This document shows positions 10,321-19,950 of a DNA stretch of 64,000 nucleotides, piece by piece. This stretch comes from Methanobrevibacter sp. Its GTDB lineage: Archaea > Methanobacteriota > Methanobacteria > Methanobacteriales > Methanobacteriaceae. Positions within the stretch are counted from its first letter, which is position 1; each line of letters starts with the position of its first letter. Where the stretch lies: NCBI GenBank assembly GCA_017434555.1, contig JAFRFB010000051.1, positions 47,756-111,755 on the forward strand, in the 5' to 3' direction. Position numbers and translations under genes: made by a program. The notes under the pieces are model-generated. The model saw only the letters and a program-made list of their open reading frames with translations. It made no database searches and was not told where the DNA came from.

Positions 10321-10830
10321 GTGTTACGTTTAGATGCAGAATTAAATAAAGATGTAATTGCCGAACTTAAAAAACCGTTAGGCAAGTTATATCATGATTT
10401 TGAAGATGCAATTGATGAAATTAAATCTTCTAAGTTTTTAATTTCTGTAGGTGATGCAACTTTCTCTAATCTCATTAAATACGAATTATATCCTAATCTT
10501 GCGATTATTGATAATTTAGTTCAGAGACAAAATTACGATCATGATGTTATACATACGGAAAACATTTTAAAATCCAATAATCCTGCGGGAACCATTACAG
10601 AGGATCTATGGGAAACCATAGGCAAAGCACTTCAGTTATGTGGCAATGGCGAATGTTATGTAATTGATGTGGATGGGGAAGAAGATCTTGCAGTTCTTCC
10701 TTGTATCTTAATGGCCAGTGAGGATACAACCATTTTATATGGTCAACCTAACGAAGGTTTAGTTATTTTAAAAGTTTCTGATACAATAAAGAAAGCTCAA
10801 ACGTTGATTGATGCATTTATTGAAGAATAA
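10321..10830 (+). CDS. GTP-dependent dephospho-CoA kinase (DUF359)
   Basis: This 169-aa protein belongs to the archaeal family that phosphorylates dephospho-CoA with GTP, the last step of CoA synthesis. The evidence is the N-terminal KKPLGKLY, VGDATFSN, NLAIIDNLVQR and NPAGTITEDLW segments and the LPCILMASEDTTILYGQPNEGLV core. It uses a GTG start at 10321. It sits in the Spt4-S24e interval, its usual place. The pantothenate-pathway ligase lies in this window at 44327. Confidence 0.92.
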   Translation: MLRLDAELNKDVIAELKKPLGKLYHDFEDAIDEIKSSKFLISVGDATFSNLIKYELYPNLAIIDNLVQRQNYDHDVIHTENILKSNNPAGTITEDLWETIGKALQLCGNGECYVIDVDGEEDLAVLPCILMASEDTTILYGQPNEGLVILKVSDTIKKAQTLIDAFIEE

Positions 10831-10850
10831 AAATTAAGTGAGGCTTAATT

Positions 10851-11159
10851 ATGGAAATCGATATTTTTGAAGAAAAAGAAAACAAATTGTTTAACAGAAA
10901 AGAAATCAAATTTTATGTTGATTACGATGGAGAAGCTACTCCTAAAGTATTAGACATTAAATCTAAATTAGTAGCTTTATTAAATGCTAAAAAAGATGTT
11001 GTTGTTGTAGATAATGTACAACCACACTACGGTGAACCAAAAGCATTAGGTTATGCTAAAGTTTACGATACTGTAGAAGACTTAGAATACATTGAAACTA
11101 AACATGTAATTGCTAAAAACACTGAAGCTGTTGAACCAGCTGAAGACGAAGAAGAATAG
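10851..11159 (+). CDS. rps24e: Ribosomal protein S24e
   Basis: This 102-aa small-subunit protein has the typical start MEIDIFEEKENKLFNRKEIKF and the region VVVVDNVQPHYGEPKALGYAKVYD. It has an acidic C-terminus. It forms a unit with S27ae, which starts ten bases after its stop. Confidence 0.96.
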   Translation: MEIDIFEEKENKLFNRKEIKFYVDYDGEATPKVLDIKSKLVALLNAKKDVVVVDNVQPHYGEPKALGYAKVYDTVEDLEYIETKHVIAKNTEAVEPAEDEEE

Positions 11160-11168
11160 GTGATTTTA

Positions 11169-11321
11169 ATGGTAAGAAAATCAGATCTTTACAAAGTAGA
11201 TGGCGACAAAATTGAAAGAAAAAACCAAATTTGTCCTCGTTGTGGTGAAGGTGTATTCATGGCAGACCATGGTGACAGAGTAGCTTGTGGTAAATGCGGA
11301 TACACTGAAATGAAAAAATAA
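11169..11321 (+). CDS. rps27ae: Ribosomal protein S27ae
   Basis: This 50-aa zinc-ribbon protein of the small subunit has CPRCG and CGKCGYTEM as zinc ligands. Homologues in eukaryotes are fused to ubiquitin; here it stands alone. The ATG is preceded by AGGTGAT. It is the last gene of the ribosomal operon, with a terminator overlapping its stop codon. Confidence 0.95.
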   Translation: MVRKSDLYKVDGDKIERKNQICPRCGEGVFMADHGDRVACGKCGYTEMKK

Positions 11322-11358
11322 GATTTTTAATCAAATCTTTTTCTTTTTTTTATTTTTT
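11320..11358 (+). terminator. Hairpin plus T-tract ending the ribosomal operon
   Basis: AAGATTT and AAATCTT form a seven-pair stem around TTAATC at 11320-11339, then a T-rich tract runs to 11358. It is placed right at the S27ae stop. Confidence 0.6.
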
Positions 11359-11370
11359 AAGGTGATTCTT

Positions 11371-12792
11371 GTGGATAATATAAGAAACGGTAGATTTAAA
11401 ACAGGAATGACTGATGAAGCAGCCGAATATACTTCTTCTTTAGAGGCTGACAAAGTAATTTTTGAAGCAGACATTAAAACTAATTTTGCACATACTTCCA
11501 TGTTAAAGCATGAGGGTATCATTGACGCTGAAATTGCAGATAACATTTTATGCGCTTTGGATGAACTTAAAGAGGAAGGCTACGATGCATTGATTTTTGA
11601 TCCGTCAGTTGAAGATGTTCATATGGCTATTGAAAACTATGTAACATCCAAGATTGGTCCTCAGGCAGGTTATATGCATACTGCAAAATCACGTAACGAT
11701 CAGGTTGCAACTGACGTTCGTCTGGTTTTAAGGGAAAGAATCATAGGCATTCAGATTGGTATTTTGGAGTTTATTGAAGGCATTGTTGAAATGGCCGGAG
11801 AGCACCTCGATGATGTTTTCATTGGTTTTACTCATTTGCAGCATGCTCAGCCTATTACTATTGCCCATCATTTGATGGCTCATGCACAGGCATTGAAAAG
11901 AGATTACGAACGTTTGGAAGATACATATAAACGTGTCAACTTAAATCCTTTAGGCTGTGCTGCTATGGCAACCACCAGTTTTCCTATTAACCGTGAATTG
12001 ACTACCAAATTATTAGGCTTTGATGCTTATCTGGAAAATTCAATGGATGGAGTTTCTGCAAGGGATTTCATTGCTGAAACTGTTTTTGATTTAACCAGTT
12101 TATGTACTACATTATCTAAAATCTGTGAAGAGCTAATCTTATGGAGTACATATGAATTTGGCGTTATAGAAATGGCTGATGAATACTCATCAACTTCATC
12201 TATCATGCCTCAAAAGAAAAATCCGGACGTTGCAGAATTGGCTCGTGGAAAATCAACCATTGTCAACGGTGAACTTGTCACTATCTTAACTATCCTAAAA
12301 GCTATTCCATACACTTACAACCGTGACTTGCAGGAAATCACTCCTCATTTATGGAATGCGCTTAAAGTAAGTGAGGATACATTGTCAATCGTTACACGCA
12401 TGCTGCTTTCAGTTGAATTCAACACTGAAAGATGTGCTGAACTTGCAGGCCGTAACTTTGCAACCGCCACTGATTTGGCAGATATTATGGTTCGTGAAAA
12501 AGAAATACCATTCAGAACTGCTCATAAAATCGTTGGACGTATTGTAAATGAAGCAACTGCAAATAACATGGCTGAAGAAGACATTACTTCTACATTCATT
12601 GATGATATTGCAGTTGATTTGGGCTTTGACAAGTTATCTTTGGATGATGAGTTAATTCAAAACGCTTTAAATCCTAGAGAAAACGTTAAAATCAGACGTG
12701 TTGTTGGTGGGCCTGCTCCTGTAATGGTTGAAATGGCACGTGATAATATCAAAGTATTTTTAAATGAAGAATTTGAGAAAAAAGGAATTTAA
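11371..12792 (+). CDS. argH: Argininosuccinate lyase
   Basis: This 473-aa enzyme splits argininosuccinate into arginine and fumarate. Signatures are the [12 protein letters not shown] substrate-binding segment, THLQHAQPI and the fumarase/lyase signature [11 protein letters not shown] with its mobile-loop serine. I chose the GTG at 11371, since the GTG at 11362 is part of a GGTGATT ribosome site. The protein is full length and intact. Confidence 0.97.
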   Translation: MDNIRNGRFKTGMTDEAAEYTSSLEADKVIFEADIKTNFAHTSMLKHEGIIDAEIADNILCALDELKEEGYDALIFDPSVEDVHMAIENYVTSKIGPQAGYMHTAKSRNDQVATDVRLVLRERIIGIQIGILEFIEGIVEMAGEHLDDVFIGFTHLQHAQPITIAHHLMAHAQALKRDYERLEDTYKRVNLNPLGCAAMATTSFPINRELTTKLLGFDAYLENSMDGVSARDFIAETVFDLTSLCTTLSKICEELILWSTYEFGVIEMADEYSSTSSIMPQKKNPDVAELARGKSTIVNGELVTILTILKAIPYTYNRDLQEITPHLWNALKVSEDTLSIVTRMLLSVEFNTERCAELAGRNFATATDLADIMVREKEIPFRTAHKIVGRIVNEATANNMAEEDITSTFIDDIAVDLGFDKLSLDDELIQNALNPRENVKIRRVVGGPAPVMVEMARDNIKVFLNEEFEKKGI

Positions 12793-12812
12793 TTTCCTTT
12801 AACTTATTTTTT
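12781..12812 (+). terminator. Hairpin terminator after argH
   Basis: AAAGGAA (12781-12787) pairs with TTCCTTT (12794-12800) across a six-base loop that holds the stop codon, followed by AACTTATTTTTTT. Confidence 0.55.
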
Positions 12813-12989
12813 TAGGTATTCCTAAATTTTATATATTGCTTTTAATAAATATATTAAATGGCATATTATGCTATGATTAGTTAGTAAATATTTGGTTTTT
12901 AATGGAATTACATGAATTAATTCTTGTAAGGCTCAGCTTCTGTTAATTACTGAGTATTTCTAATTAATCCAGATTTTTCTTTTGTCTTT

Positions 12990-13496
12990 TTATTTAGCTT
13001 CATTTTTTGCTAAATTTTTAATAGTATATCTCACAAATATGAAGTTTACAATACTTGAAAAACCTCTTCCTATAATAAATCCTATCCAAATACCAATTAC
13101 ACCATAATTTAAGTAAATTGCAAATAGATAAGTGGCTGGAATTGTACATATGACTTCAGTAAATGTTGTACAGAATAAACTGTGTAAACCTTTGCCTAAT
13201 CCTTGATATAAATAAGTGGAAGGTAAACCTACTCCTAAAAATGGAATACATAATGCAGTGTACTTAATAAAAGTTGAAATTCCTTGATGTAAGGCTGGAT
13301 TATTGTTAGTTAATAAAAATACATAAGCTATCTGGTCTGAAAAAATTATAAACAATATGGTTATAATTATTCCTAAAATGACTGCGTATAAACAACTATA
13401 ATTATGAGCTTTTTTAACATAATCTATATTTCGGGAGCCATAATGACTTCCAACAACTGCAACCAGTGCTGAACAGGACCCAATACTTTGCAACAT
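12990..13496 (-). pseudogene. C-terminal half of a MATE efflux transporter, 5'-truncated
   Basis: The 168 residues start with GSCSALVAVVGSHYGSRN, which matches the GxxxAxxxxVGxxxG repeat that opens the second half of MATE transporters. About five membrane segments follow. The first half (six helices) is missing: upstream sequence switches to an adhesin fragment on the other strand near 13497. A complete MATE gene occurs at 33529, so this is not the only copy. The ATG at 13496 is internal to the original gene, so a functional product is unlikely. Confidence 0.8.
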
Positions 13497-13501
13497 TCCG
13501 T

Positions 13502-14201
13502 GATAGCCAGGAAAACTACCTTAAGGAAGGAACAATGGTCAGATTCAACATCAATGGTGATGTATGATCGTAAAATCACAGGTAATGAAGGATTGGCTAA
13601 ATTAAACATTAATCTTGATCAAGGAGAATACATTATCACTGTAATAAACCGGAATACATCTGAAATGACTGCAAATACTATTACGGTCATTCCAAGAATA
13701 ATTGAAAACAGTAACATTACCAAATACTTCAGAAACGCAACCCAATACACAGTTAAGGTCATTGGTGATGACGGAAATCCTGGGGGTGCCGGTGAAGTTG
13801 TAAAATTCAATATTAATGGTGTATTCTATGAAAGAACAACTAACGAATCTGGAATCGCAAAGTTAAATATTAACTTAAATCCTGGAGATTATGTAATAAC
13901 TGCAGAACATAAGGGATGTGCTGTGTCAAATACTATTAAGGTTTTACCTGTATTGACTGGTGAAGATTTAACTAAAAAATATGGTGATTCCACTCCATTT
14001 GAAGCTAAACTGGTAGATGGTGAAGGCAATCCATATTCAAATCAGACGGTTGAATTCAATATTAATGGTGTATTCTACTACAGAACAACTGATAGTGATG
14101 GTGTTGCGAAATTAAACATTAATTTACAGGCCGGAGAATATATTATCACTTCATCATATGAATATGCTATAACTTCCAATAAAATAACTGTTAAAAATTA
14201 A
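13502..14201 (+). pseudogene. Adhesin-like Ig-repeat fragment, 5'-truncated and frameshifted
   Basis: The fragment holds about 2.7 copies of an approximately 85-residue Ig-like repeat (NINGVFYERTTNESGIAKLNINLNPGDYVIT). It is the same module type as the protein at 37097-39088. The first part reads QENYLKEGTMVRFNING in one frame, then must shift near 13559 to reach MYDRKITGNEGLAKLNINL. No start codon, signal peptide or anchor is present. Its 5' end abuts the truncated MATE gene. The stop overlaps the end of the convergent PP-loop gene by four bases. Confidence 0.8.
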
Positions 14202-15220
14202 TTTTTTGTTTTGTAGAAACTCCAAATCAGGTCCAGGGCTTCACCAGGCTCCAGGGCTTGAGAACGGGTTTCTCTTAATATTCTTTGTATTGAATATTTT
14301 TTCATGTGGGGATATTTTTTGTGGACTTCATAAAGTAGCGGACATCCGAATCCCTTAAACTCTCTTAAATCATATTTTCTGATTAAGGATTTTATCTCTT
14401 GCTTGCCTGTTGATAAACTTGCCGGAAGGTTCAGCCGATATAATGAATCGTCCTGTTTATTTATACATTGTGTACCTGTTGCAAGCATATCACCAAATAT
14501 GATTATTGGGATTTCGTTATCTTTTGCATATTGTTTTGCAATCTCGCCTGTGTTTTTGGAGCATCTTCCGCAGGGGTGAAGTTTTCCACTCAATGATTCA
14601 TTTATTATTTCATTGTAATCTGCGGTTAAATATTCATGATGAACATTAAGTGATTCAGTCAAGTTTTTGATATTGATTTTGTACTGGTTCGGAAGGATTA
14701 TCGTTCCGGGATCAACTGTAACGGCTATAGGATTGAAACCTAATCTTTTAGCTAAAATCAGTGAAAAGCTGCTGTCAACACCGCCTGAAAGGGCTACAAC
14801 CGCTTCTGTTTTTTCACTTTCTTCAAATTCATGTGAATTCAGATAGTTTTCATAGTTAAAGCTATAAATGTTATCCAGTTTATCATCAATTACCTTCTTG
14901 AGATTGTCAAGACCCACCAAATCAAGGTCAAGATTTCCCACAGTTCTTTTGGATAGCTTCAGTTTGTATTCCTTGTTTAAAAAATCGCCATAGCTTTCAA
15001 CATGAATACTTTCCAAACCAAGCTTTTCTTTCAGTTTTCCAACGACCCATCCGCCTTTTCCGATAATTGCTGATTTATCCGGTCTGTCTTCTGTTATAAT
15101 CCATAATTCATCAGTATCTTCATTGAAATGTATTTCTTCAATATATATGTTTACTTCATCATGTCCGATTTCCGAGCGGATTTTATTGACCTCATCCAAT
15201 ATGAATTTCTCATCGTACAA
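14198..15220 (-). CDS. PP-loop ATP pyrophosphatase with KH-like N-terminal domain
   Basis: In this 340-aa protein an N-terminal domain of about 100 residues carries IIGKGGWVVGKL, a GxxG loop typical of KH folds, implying RNA binding. The second part has the PP-loop SGGVDSS near residue 146 and a CGRCS pair, then GCPLLYE. This fits a family of archaeal RNA-modifying adenylating enzymes such as sulfur transferases. The exact substrate is not known to me. It reads toward the adhesin fragment. Confidence 0.78.
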   Translation of the reverse strand: MYDEKFILDEVNKIRSEIGHDEVNIYIEEIHFNEDTDELWIITEDRPDKSAIIGKGGWVVGKLKEKLGLESIHVESYGDFLNKEYKLKLSKRTVGNLDLDLVGLDNLKKVIDDKLDNIYSFNYENYLNSHEFEESEKTEAVVALSGGVDSSFSLILAKRLGFNPIAVTVDPGTIILPNQYKINIKNLTESLNVHHEYLTADYNEIINESLSGKLHPCGRCSKNTGEIAKQYAKDNEIPIIIFGDMLATGTQCINKQDDSLYRLNLPASLSTGKQEIKSLIRKYDLREFKGFGCPLLYEVHKKYPHMKKYSIQRILRETRSQALEPGEALDLIWSFYKTKN

Positions 15221-15636
15221 TTTCTCACCAAAATCATATTTTCTATAGTTAATTTTCTAAAATTTATAACTAATATTTTTCTATTGGATGTGAAAATTAA
15301 AATTTTTAAAATAAATTCAAATTCATATCTGCAATCAGATTTCACATATTTCATTTTCCAATGAAGTGTATGTGTTCATTTCATATAATCATCTGATTTG
15401 TTTCATCTTTCGATATAAAAAATTTTACAATATACATCTATTGTACCATGAACATAATTTAATATTAGTATATAATTTAAATCGTTTTTTTAGTTTTAGT
15501 ATATTTTATACATTAGTATTTAAATTTTAGAGTTATTTTTTTAAACAGTAATTTTTCTATTAGATACCTTAATTCTTATTTTTCTACATTAGAATTTAAA
15601 TATTATTAAAATCAAGATATTATATGAGGTTTAATT
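15221..15636. other. AT-rich divergent promoter region
   Basis: This 416-base stretch separates the divergent PP-loop and PAP2 genes. It contains several TATA-like strings (TATATAATTTAAAT near 15469, TATTTTATACATT near 15500). I see no open frame, tRNA or strong hairpin. Confidence 0.5.
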
Positions 15637-16203
15637 TTGATTAATATAGATTTGTTTTATTTTATAAATAATGGTTTAAAAAATCCGTTGTTTGATTTTA
15701 TAATGCCTTTTACAACTGAATTGGGCAGTTTTCTTGCAATGCTGGGTATTTGTCTCATTGTAATAATATTATCAATATTATTTAAAAAACCGTCTATTAA
15801 AAAAATCACATTATTGTGTTTGTTTTCACTTTTACTGGCTGATGGAATAGCTTTGCTTTTAAAATGCATTATCATGGAGCCAAGACCATTTGTTTATTTG
15901 GATAATGTCCGTCTTCTTGTTGTTGAAAATGATCCATGCTCTTTTCCTTCAGGACACACCACCTCAACCTTTGCTGTTTTAAGCGTTCTGGTCTTTAAGT
16001 TCAGGCACAGGTTATGGAGTGTTGTTTTAATACTTTTTGGTGTTGTCATCGGTTTTTCAAGGATTTATGTCGGTGTTCACTATCCTTTAGATGTTTTGGC
16101 AGGCTGTATCATAGGAGTTTTATCAGCATATTTCACATACAGGTATGAAGATAAAATACGCAGTTTTTTTAATGGTGTGGTTGGAGTAGTTAAAAGAAGT
16201 TGA
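15637..16203 (+). CDS. PAP2-family membrane phosphatase
   Basis: This 188-aa integral membrane protein has the three acid-phosphatase motifs: K....EPRP, PSGH and SRIYVGVHYPLD. Five to six hydrophobic helices are visible. It probably dephosphorylates a lipid or isoprenyl phosphate at the membrane; undecaprenyl-type pyrophosphate recycling is a family role, not shown here. It starts at TTG 15637 with TGAGGT upstream. Confidence 0.9.
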   Translation: MINIDLFYFINNGLKNPLFDFIMPFTTELGSFLAMLGICLIVIILSILFKKPSIKKITLLCLFSLLLADGIALLLKCIIMEPRPFVYLDNVRLLVVENDPCSFPSGHTTSTFAVLSVLVFKFRHRLWSVVLILFGVVIGFSRIYVGVHYPLDVLAGCIIGVLSAYFTYRYEDKIRSFFNGVVGVVKRS

Positions 16204-16208
16204 AAAAA

Positions 16209-16499
16209 TTAGTCTTTCAAATCGCTAATTTTTCCGATGTATTCAAAGTCATCCTTGTTGTCAAGGTATTTCACGCCAATCTCTTTTCCGTCGGGATGGA
16301 TTGTGACAATGGACATTCCGTCATTGACGTCTATTGTTATTTTTTTAGGTTTTTCTCCGCTTTCAGTTTTAATAACTACAATATCACCGTTTTCAATAAG
16401 TTCTCCTTCTTCAAAGTTGTCGCTGATATCGGTTGAATACCAGTGTTGCGGTAAATCTAATCTTAAATCTAAGCTATCAAGTAAATCTTTCAAATGCAT
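16209..16499 (-). CDS. Small conserved hypothetical protein
   Basis: This 96-aa protein starts at an ATG after GAAGGTG. It has a short helical start (MHLKDLLDSLDLRLDL), a middle GELIENGDIVVIKTES beta-rich segment and an acidic, lysine-rich rest. It has no membrane segment or cysteine. It resembles small methanogen families of unknown function, but I cannot name one with confidence. It converges with the PAP2 gene. Confidence 0.65.
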   Translation of the reverse strand: MHLKDLLDSLDLRLDLPQHWYSTDISDNFEEGELIENGDIVVIKTESGEKPKKITIDVNDGMSIVTIHPDGKEIGVKYLDNKDDFEYIGKISDLKD

Positions 16500-16680
16500 A
16501 ATTAACACCTTCGTTAATATTAATTTAGCTTGGTGTTTATATAAATATTTTGTAACTTTGTAAGGGTTATTCGGGTGAAATCATTTCATGATTCAATTGG
16601 GAAAATGAACCAGTTAATATATATACTAATTAACTATAAATATTAATTTACTAACAAAGTATTTCAAAAGGTTTGATAGT

Positions 16681-17493
16681 ATGGTAAGATTTTCATCATC
16701 ACTTGAAGATAAACAAAACGAAAGGAGAGCAAGGAAAATGCCACAAGACTTTGAAGTTGATTATTCAAGGTTAACTGAAAAACAGGCTCCTGCAGATAAC
16801 AGGCCGGTTTATCAAAAAGAAGCTTTCCTTTATGAAGAAAGGCCTCAAGTGATACAGCAACCTCAAATCGTTGAAAGACGCGATGATTATGATACTTTAA
16901 TCATGGATGAAAGGCCACAAATACAAGAACCTCTTGAATTCAATCCAAAAGACAATATTCAGTTCGGTGTTGAATACTCACCAAATTCAAAACCTCCTGT
17001 GATTGGAAACAATTACACAATAAGATCAAACTCAATCATATATAATGATGTGGTCATAGGTGATAATTTCAGAACCGGCCACAATGTGGTCATCAGGGAA
17101 AATACCAACATTGGAGACGATGTATTGATTGGAACAAACACCGTAATTGAAGGTGATGTAATAATCGGAAATGATGTAAGTATACAGTCCAACGTTTACA
17201 TCCCAACTAATTCTGTAATTGAAGATAACGTATTTATAGGTCCTTGTGCTTGTTTTACAAATGACAAATATCCTGTCAGAATTAACTATGAACTTCAGGG
17301 CCCACGTATAAGAAGAGGAGCTTCAATCGGAGGAAATACTACATTCTTATCCAATGTTGAAATTGGGGAAGGATCAATTGTGGCTGCCGGAGCTATTGTA
17401 ATTCACAGTGTACCGCCATTTTATTTGGCTATCGGAACTCCTGCAAGAATCAAACCGCTTCCGGACCATTTGAAAGTTCCTAATAAATTGTAA
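16681..17493 (+). CDS. Left-handed beta-helix acyl/acetyltransferase
   Basis: In this 270-aa protein the first 100 residues are polar and probably disordered, with repeated ERPQ strings. From about residue 100, hexapeptide repeats ([28 protein letters not shown]) run for about eight turns, then [34 protein letters not shown], typical of sugar N-acetyltransferases such as the WbpD type. It likely modifies a nucleotide sugar for surface glycans. The long N-terminal extension is unusual. Confidence 0.85.
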   Translation: MVRFSSSLEDKQNERRARKMPQDFEVDYSRLTEKQAPADNRPVYQKEAFLYEERPQVIQQPQIVERRDDYDTLIMDERPQIQEPLEFNPKDNIQFGVEYSPNSKPPVIGNNYTIRSNSIIYNDVVIGDNFRTGHNVVIRENTNIGDDVLIGTNTVIEGDVIIGNDVSIQSNVYIPTNSVIEDNVFIGPCACFTNDKYPVRINYELQGPRIRRGASIGGNTTFLSNVEIGEGSIVAAGAIVIHSVPPFYLAIGTPARIKPLPDHLKVPNKL

Positions 17494-17545
17494 ATAATTA
17501 TTCATATTCATTAAATTATAATAAATACAAAGGAGATTATTTTTT

Positions 17546-17707
17546 ATGGCTAAATGGAAATGTAAACTTTGTGGATTCATCTATGATGAGGACGAAGGTT
17601 TGCCTGATCGTGGAATTGAACCTGGAACACCATTTTCAGAACTTTCTGATGCATTTAAATGCCCAAAATGTGGTGTCAGTAAAAAAATGTTTAAAGAAGT
17701 AGAATAA
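17546..17707 (+). CDS. Rubredoxin (53 aa)
   Basis: This is a one-iron electron carrier. Its iron ligands are C6/C9 and C39/C42, with 29 residues between the pairs, close to classical rubredoxin. AAAGGAG precedes the ATG. It is the first of three tandem rubredoxin genes of decreasing length. The likely role is electron transfer in oxygen or peroxide defence. Confidence 0.95.
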   Translation: MAKWKCKLCGFIYDEDEGLPDRGIEPGTPFSELSDAFKCPKCGVSKKMFKEVE

Positions 17708-17783
17708 TTTATATATTAAAATCTACTAAAATTAAAATATTGAAAAACTATTTTAGTTAAATATATACAAAGGAGATAATATT

Positions 17784-17921
17784 ATGGCTAAATGGAAATG
17801 TAATATGTGTGGATACGTATATGATGACGATGCAGAAGGAACAGCTTTTGAAGACCTTCCAGATGACTACAAATGTCCAATGTGTGGTGCTGCAAAAGAT
17901 ATGTTTAGTAAAGTAGAATAA
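17784..17921 (+). CDS. Short rubredoxin (45 aa)
   Basis: This is the second tandem copy, with iron ligands C6/C9 and C31/C34 and only 21 residues between the pairs. The first ten residues match copy one closely (MAKWKC, then YVYDDD), so it arose by duplication with loss in the central loop. It has an AAAGGAG ribosome site and its own AT-rich spacer of 76 bases. Confidence 0.92.
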   Translation: MAKWKCNMCGYVYDDDAEGTAFEDLPDDYKCPMCGAAKDMFSKVE

Positions 17922-17933
17922 GGAGGAAATAAC

Positions 17934-18044
17934 ATGGCATTTGTATGTAAAGTATGTGGATACGTTCATGAAGCTGATGAATTACCAGATGATTTCACCT
18001 GCCCAATGTGCGGTGTAGATGCAAGTAACTTCGAAGAACAATAA
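17934..18044 (+). CDS. Minimal rubredoxin-like protein (36 aa)
   Basis: This is the third tandem copy, with C5/C8 and C23/C26 separated by 14 residues. It has AAGGAGG twelve bases after the previous stop, so it is co-transcribed with copy two. The fold core (CKVCGYVHEADELPDDFTCPMCG) is kept although the loop is half the usual size. Confidence 0.88.
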   Translation: MAFVCKVCGYVHEADELPDDFTCPMCGVDASNFEEQ

Positions 18045-18254
18045 CTTTTGTTCTTTCACTTTTATTTTTTTAATTGATTTAACTATTATAATTATTTAAT
18101 TTTCGTATAAAAATTTTCATATTTTAAAAAAATTCTTCTTTTTAATCAGTGTTTATTTTAATATTCTGGGTTTTGACTGTGATAAGTGTATTTTGTATTA
18201 TTGGAATGTAGATGTCCCGGCTAAAAAATCATGATTTCTATTAAAATTAGTATC

Positions 18255-18851
18255 TTATTTTACCAAGACTTCCTTATCTTTAAAGTTAACAGTGATTTTA
18301 CTGCCATATTTTTCAAATATCTGTTCAATATCTCTAAAGTCTTTTGAAACAACATCATATGATACCTTATCTGAATAGTCCTTATTTATCACTTCCAGAT
18401 TGTTGTTTCTCACTTCACCGTCAACCAGTTTGATTTCAGAGTATTCAAAAGCAATGGTATAAACATCATATAGTTCAACTTCTAATATTTCGGCTTCATT
18501 AATGGCTTCTAAAACAGATTTGGAATAAGCTCTAACAAGTCCTCCCGCACCAAGCTTAATCCCGCCGAAATAACGGGTAACGACAGCAGTAACATTATGC
18601 AGATCATTTTTTCTCAATACATTAATCATTGGTTTACCTGCAGTTCCACCAGGTTCGCCGTCATCATCAAATCCTTCACCGTCAGAGACAATATACGCTG
18701 TACAATTATGTGTAGCATCACTATATTGCTCATTTACTTTCAATATGATTTCTTTACTTTCCTTTTTGGTTTTAGTTGGAAATAAACGGCATATGAACTG
18801 TGATTTTTTAACATTTATTTCACTTTCAACTGCTTTTGCTATCGTTTTCAT
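18255..18851 (-). CDS. YigZ/IMPACT family protein (UPF0029)
   Basis: This 198-aa protein has the family core DDGEPGGTAGKPM, VTRYFGGIKLGAGGLVRAY and a C-terminal ferredoxin-like domain. Homologues are linked to translation control (IMPACT in eukaryotes, YigZ in bacteria). The biochemical activity is unclear. It is full length and single-gene, with a poly-T-rich spacer behind it. Confidence 0.92.
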   Translation of the reverse strand: MKTIAKAVESEINVKKSQFICRLFPTKTKKESKEIILKVNEQYSDATHNCTAYIVSDGEGFDDDGEPGGTAGKPMINVLRKNDLHNVTAVVTRYFGGIKLGAGGLVRAYSKSVLEAINEAEILEVELYDVYTIAFEYSEIKLVDGEVRNNNLEVINKDYSDKVSYDVVSKDFRDIEQIFEKYGSKITVNFKDKEVLVK

Positions 18852-18925
18852 AGTAAATTCCTATAAGTTTATATAATTAATTATACAAATTATTGTTATT
18901 AATTTTTTCATAAAAGGTGTTTAAT

Positions 18926-19246
18926 ATGGCAAGTCGTTCTGCAGTTGTATTGGTGATTCTGTTGGTTTCTGTTATAGCTTTTTGTTTTGCAGGAGCTTTT
19001 GCAGCTATGACAGGTACATATCATTTGAATTTTAATTTTGGAAATCATACTAACGACACTGGATTTTTTGGTAACTTAACTGATTTTAATTCAAATAAAG
19101 ATTCTTCCAGTTCTTCAAGTTCTGTTCAGACTTATAGTGACAGTGGAAGTTCTAATGTAGAGACAAAAGAGGACACTACTCCTTCTTCTGATACTAATCC
19201 TGATCCTACTCCTGATCCTAGTCCTACTCCTACTAATAGTACTTAA
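18926..19246 (+). CDS. Small membrane-anchored Ser/Thr/Pro-rich protein
   Basis: This 106-aa protein has an N-terminal hydrophobic segment (AVVLVILLVSVIAFCFAGAFAAM) that acts as signal or anchor, N-glycosylation-type sites (NHTNDT, GNLTD), a serine run and a PDPTPDPSPTPTNST tail. It is a probable cell-surface stalk or glycosylated protein of unknown role. The start is the ATG at 18926 with AAAGGTG upstream. Confidence 0.75.
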   Translation: MASRSAVVLVILLVSVIAFCFAGAFAAMTGTYHLNFNFGNHTNDTGFFGNLTDFNSNKDSSSSSSSVQTYSDSGSSNVETKEDTTPSSDTNPDPTPDPSPTPTNST

Positions 19247-19248
19247 TA

Positions 19249-19941
19249 TTAAAAATCAAGTAATTTTTCAACATCAAAGAGTACTGTATCAATAGCTAGA
19301 TTAAATAGTTGATGACCGTAGTCTTCATCAACATATACTCCATTTTCTTCCACGTCCAGTGCTCCTTCTTCAATGTTTGGATCGTTTTCACGTGCTTTTT
19401 TAAATCCGTGAAGGCCAACTTCAATGTATTTATTCACATTAGCCTGATTTTTCACTTCTTCTTCGTTTATTATACCCAGAACTTTTGCCATTGAGAGTTC
19501 TCCGCTTCCGGCATGAGGTCCTTCTGTTGTGATTATCTTATTGTTCATAACTATTATCAAATCAGTCTTATCTTCAATATCCCAGATTTCAGCCATTAAC
19601 GGCAGGTTTCCACCATGGGCATTTACTATAATGACTTTTTCAATATCAAGGAATTTTTTTGCTGAATTCAATGTTTCTATAACGTTTTCTTTCAATACAT
19701 CAAGGGAAACGTGTATACCATGGTCTATTTCATCCAGTTCGTATGCTGGAAATATTATTCCTAAAAATTTCGCTCCGGATTTTAGGGATGATTGAAATGC
19801 GATGTGTGCAGCTATCTTTGCATCGGTATCTATAGGCAGTGCAGGGCCATGGTTTTCCAGATGAGATCCAAGTGCGATTATTCCTATCTTGTGGACGCCG
19901 GGGTCATGAATTTTTCCTGCTCTGTATCGTAATTCAGCCAT
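19249..19941 (-). CDS. arfB: FAPy deformylase ArfB (creatininase family)
   Basis: This 230-aa metal enzyme of archaeal riboflavin and F420 synthesis removes formate from 2-amino-5-formylamino-6-ribosylaminopyrimidinone phosphate. The family marks are ELRYRAG, IIALGSHLENHGPALPIDTDAKIA with metal ligands E/H/D, IVNAHGGN and EGPHAGSGELSMAKVLGI. The ATG at 19941 has GGTGAT upstream. The next gene upstream (PUA protein) ends nine bases away, suggesting an operon. Confidence 0.93.
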   Translation of the reverse strand: MAELRYRAGKIHDPGVHKIGIIALGSHLENHGPALPIDTDAKIAAHIAFQSSLKSGAKFLGIIFPAYELDEIDHGIHVSLDVLKENVIETLNSAKKFLDIEKVIIVNAHGGNLPLMAEIWDIEDKTDLIIVMNNKIITTEGPHAGSGELSMAKVLGIINEEEVKNQANVNKYIEVGLHGFKKARENDPNIEEGALDVEENGVYVDEDYGHQLFNLAIDTVLFDVEKLLDF

Positions 19942-19950
19942 TAATATCAC

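Noticed and set aside
12801..12989. Gene or RNA between argH and the MATE fragment
   Set aside because: It contains only AT-rich sequence, a short TTAGG/CCTAA stem and a TATA-like string; no frame with a ribosome site was found.
16237..16563. 108-codon plus-strand frame
   Set aside because: It overlaps the minus-strand 96-aa gene, which has GAAGGTG before its ATG. The plus frame is Ser/Ile-rich, typical of an antisense shadow.
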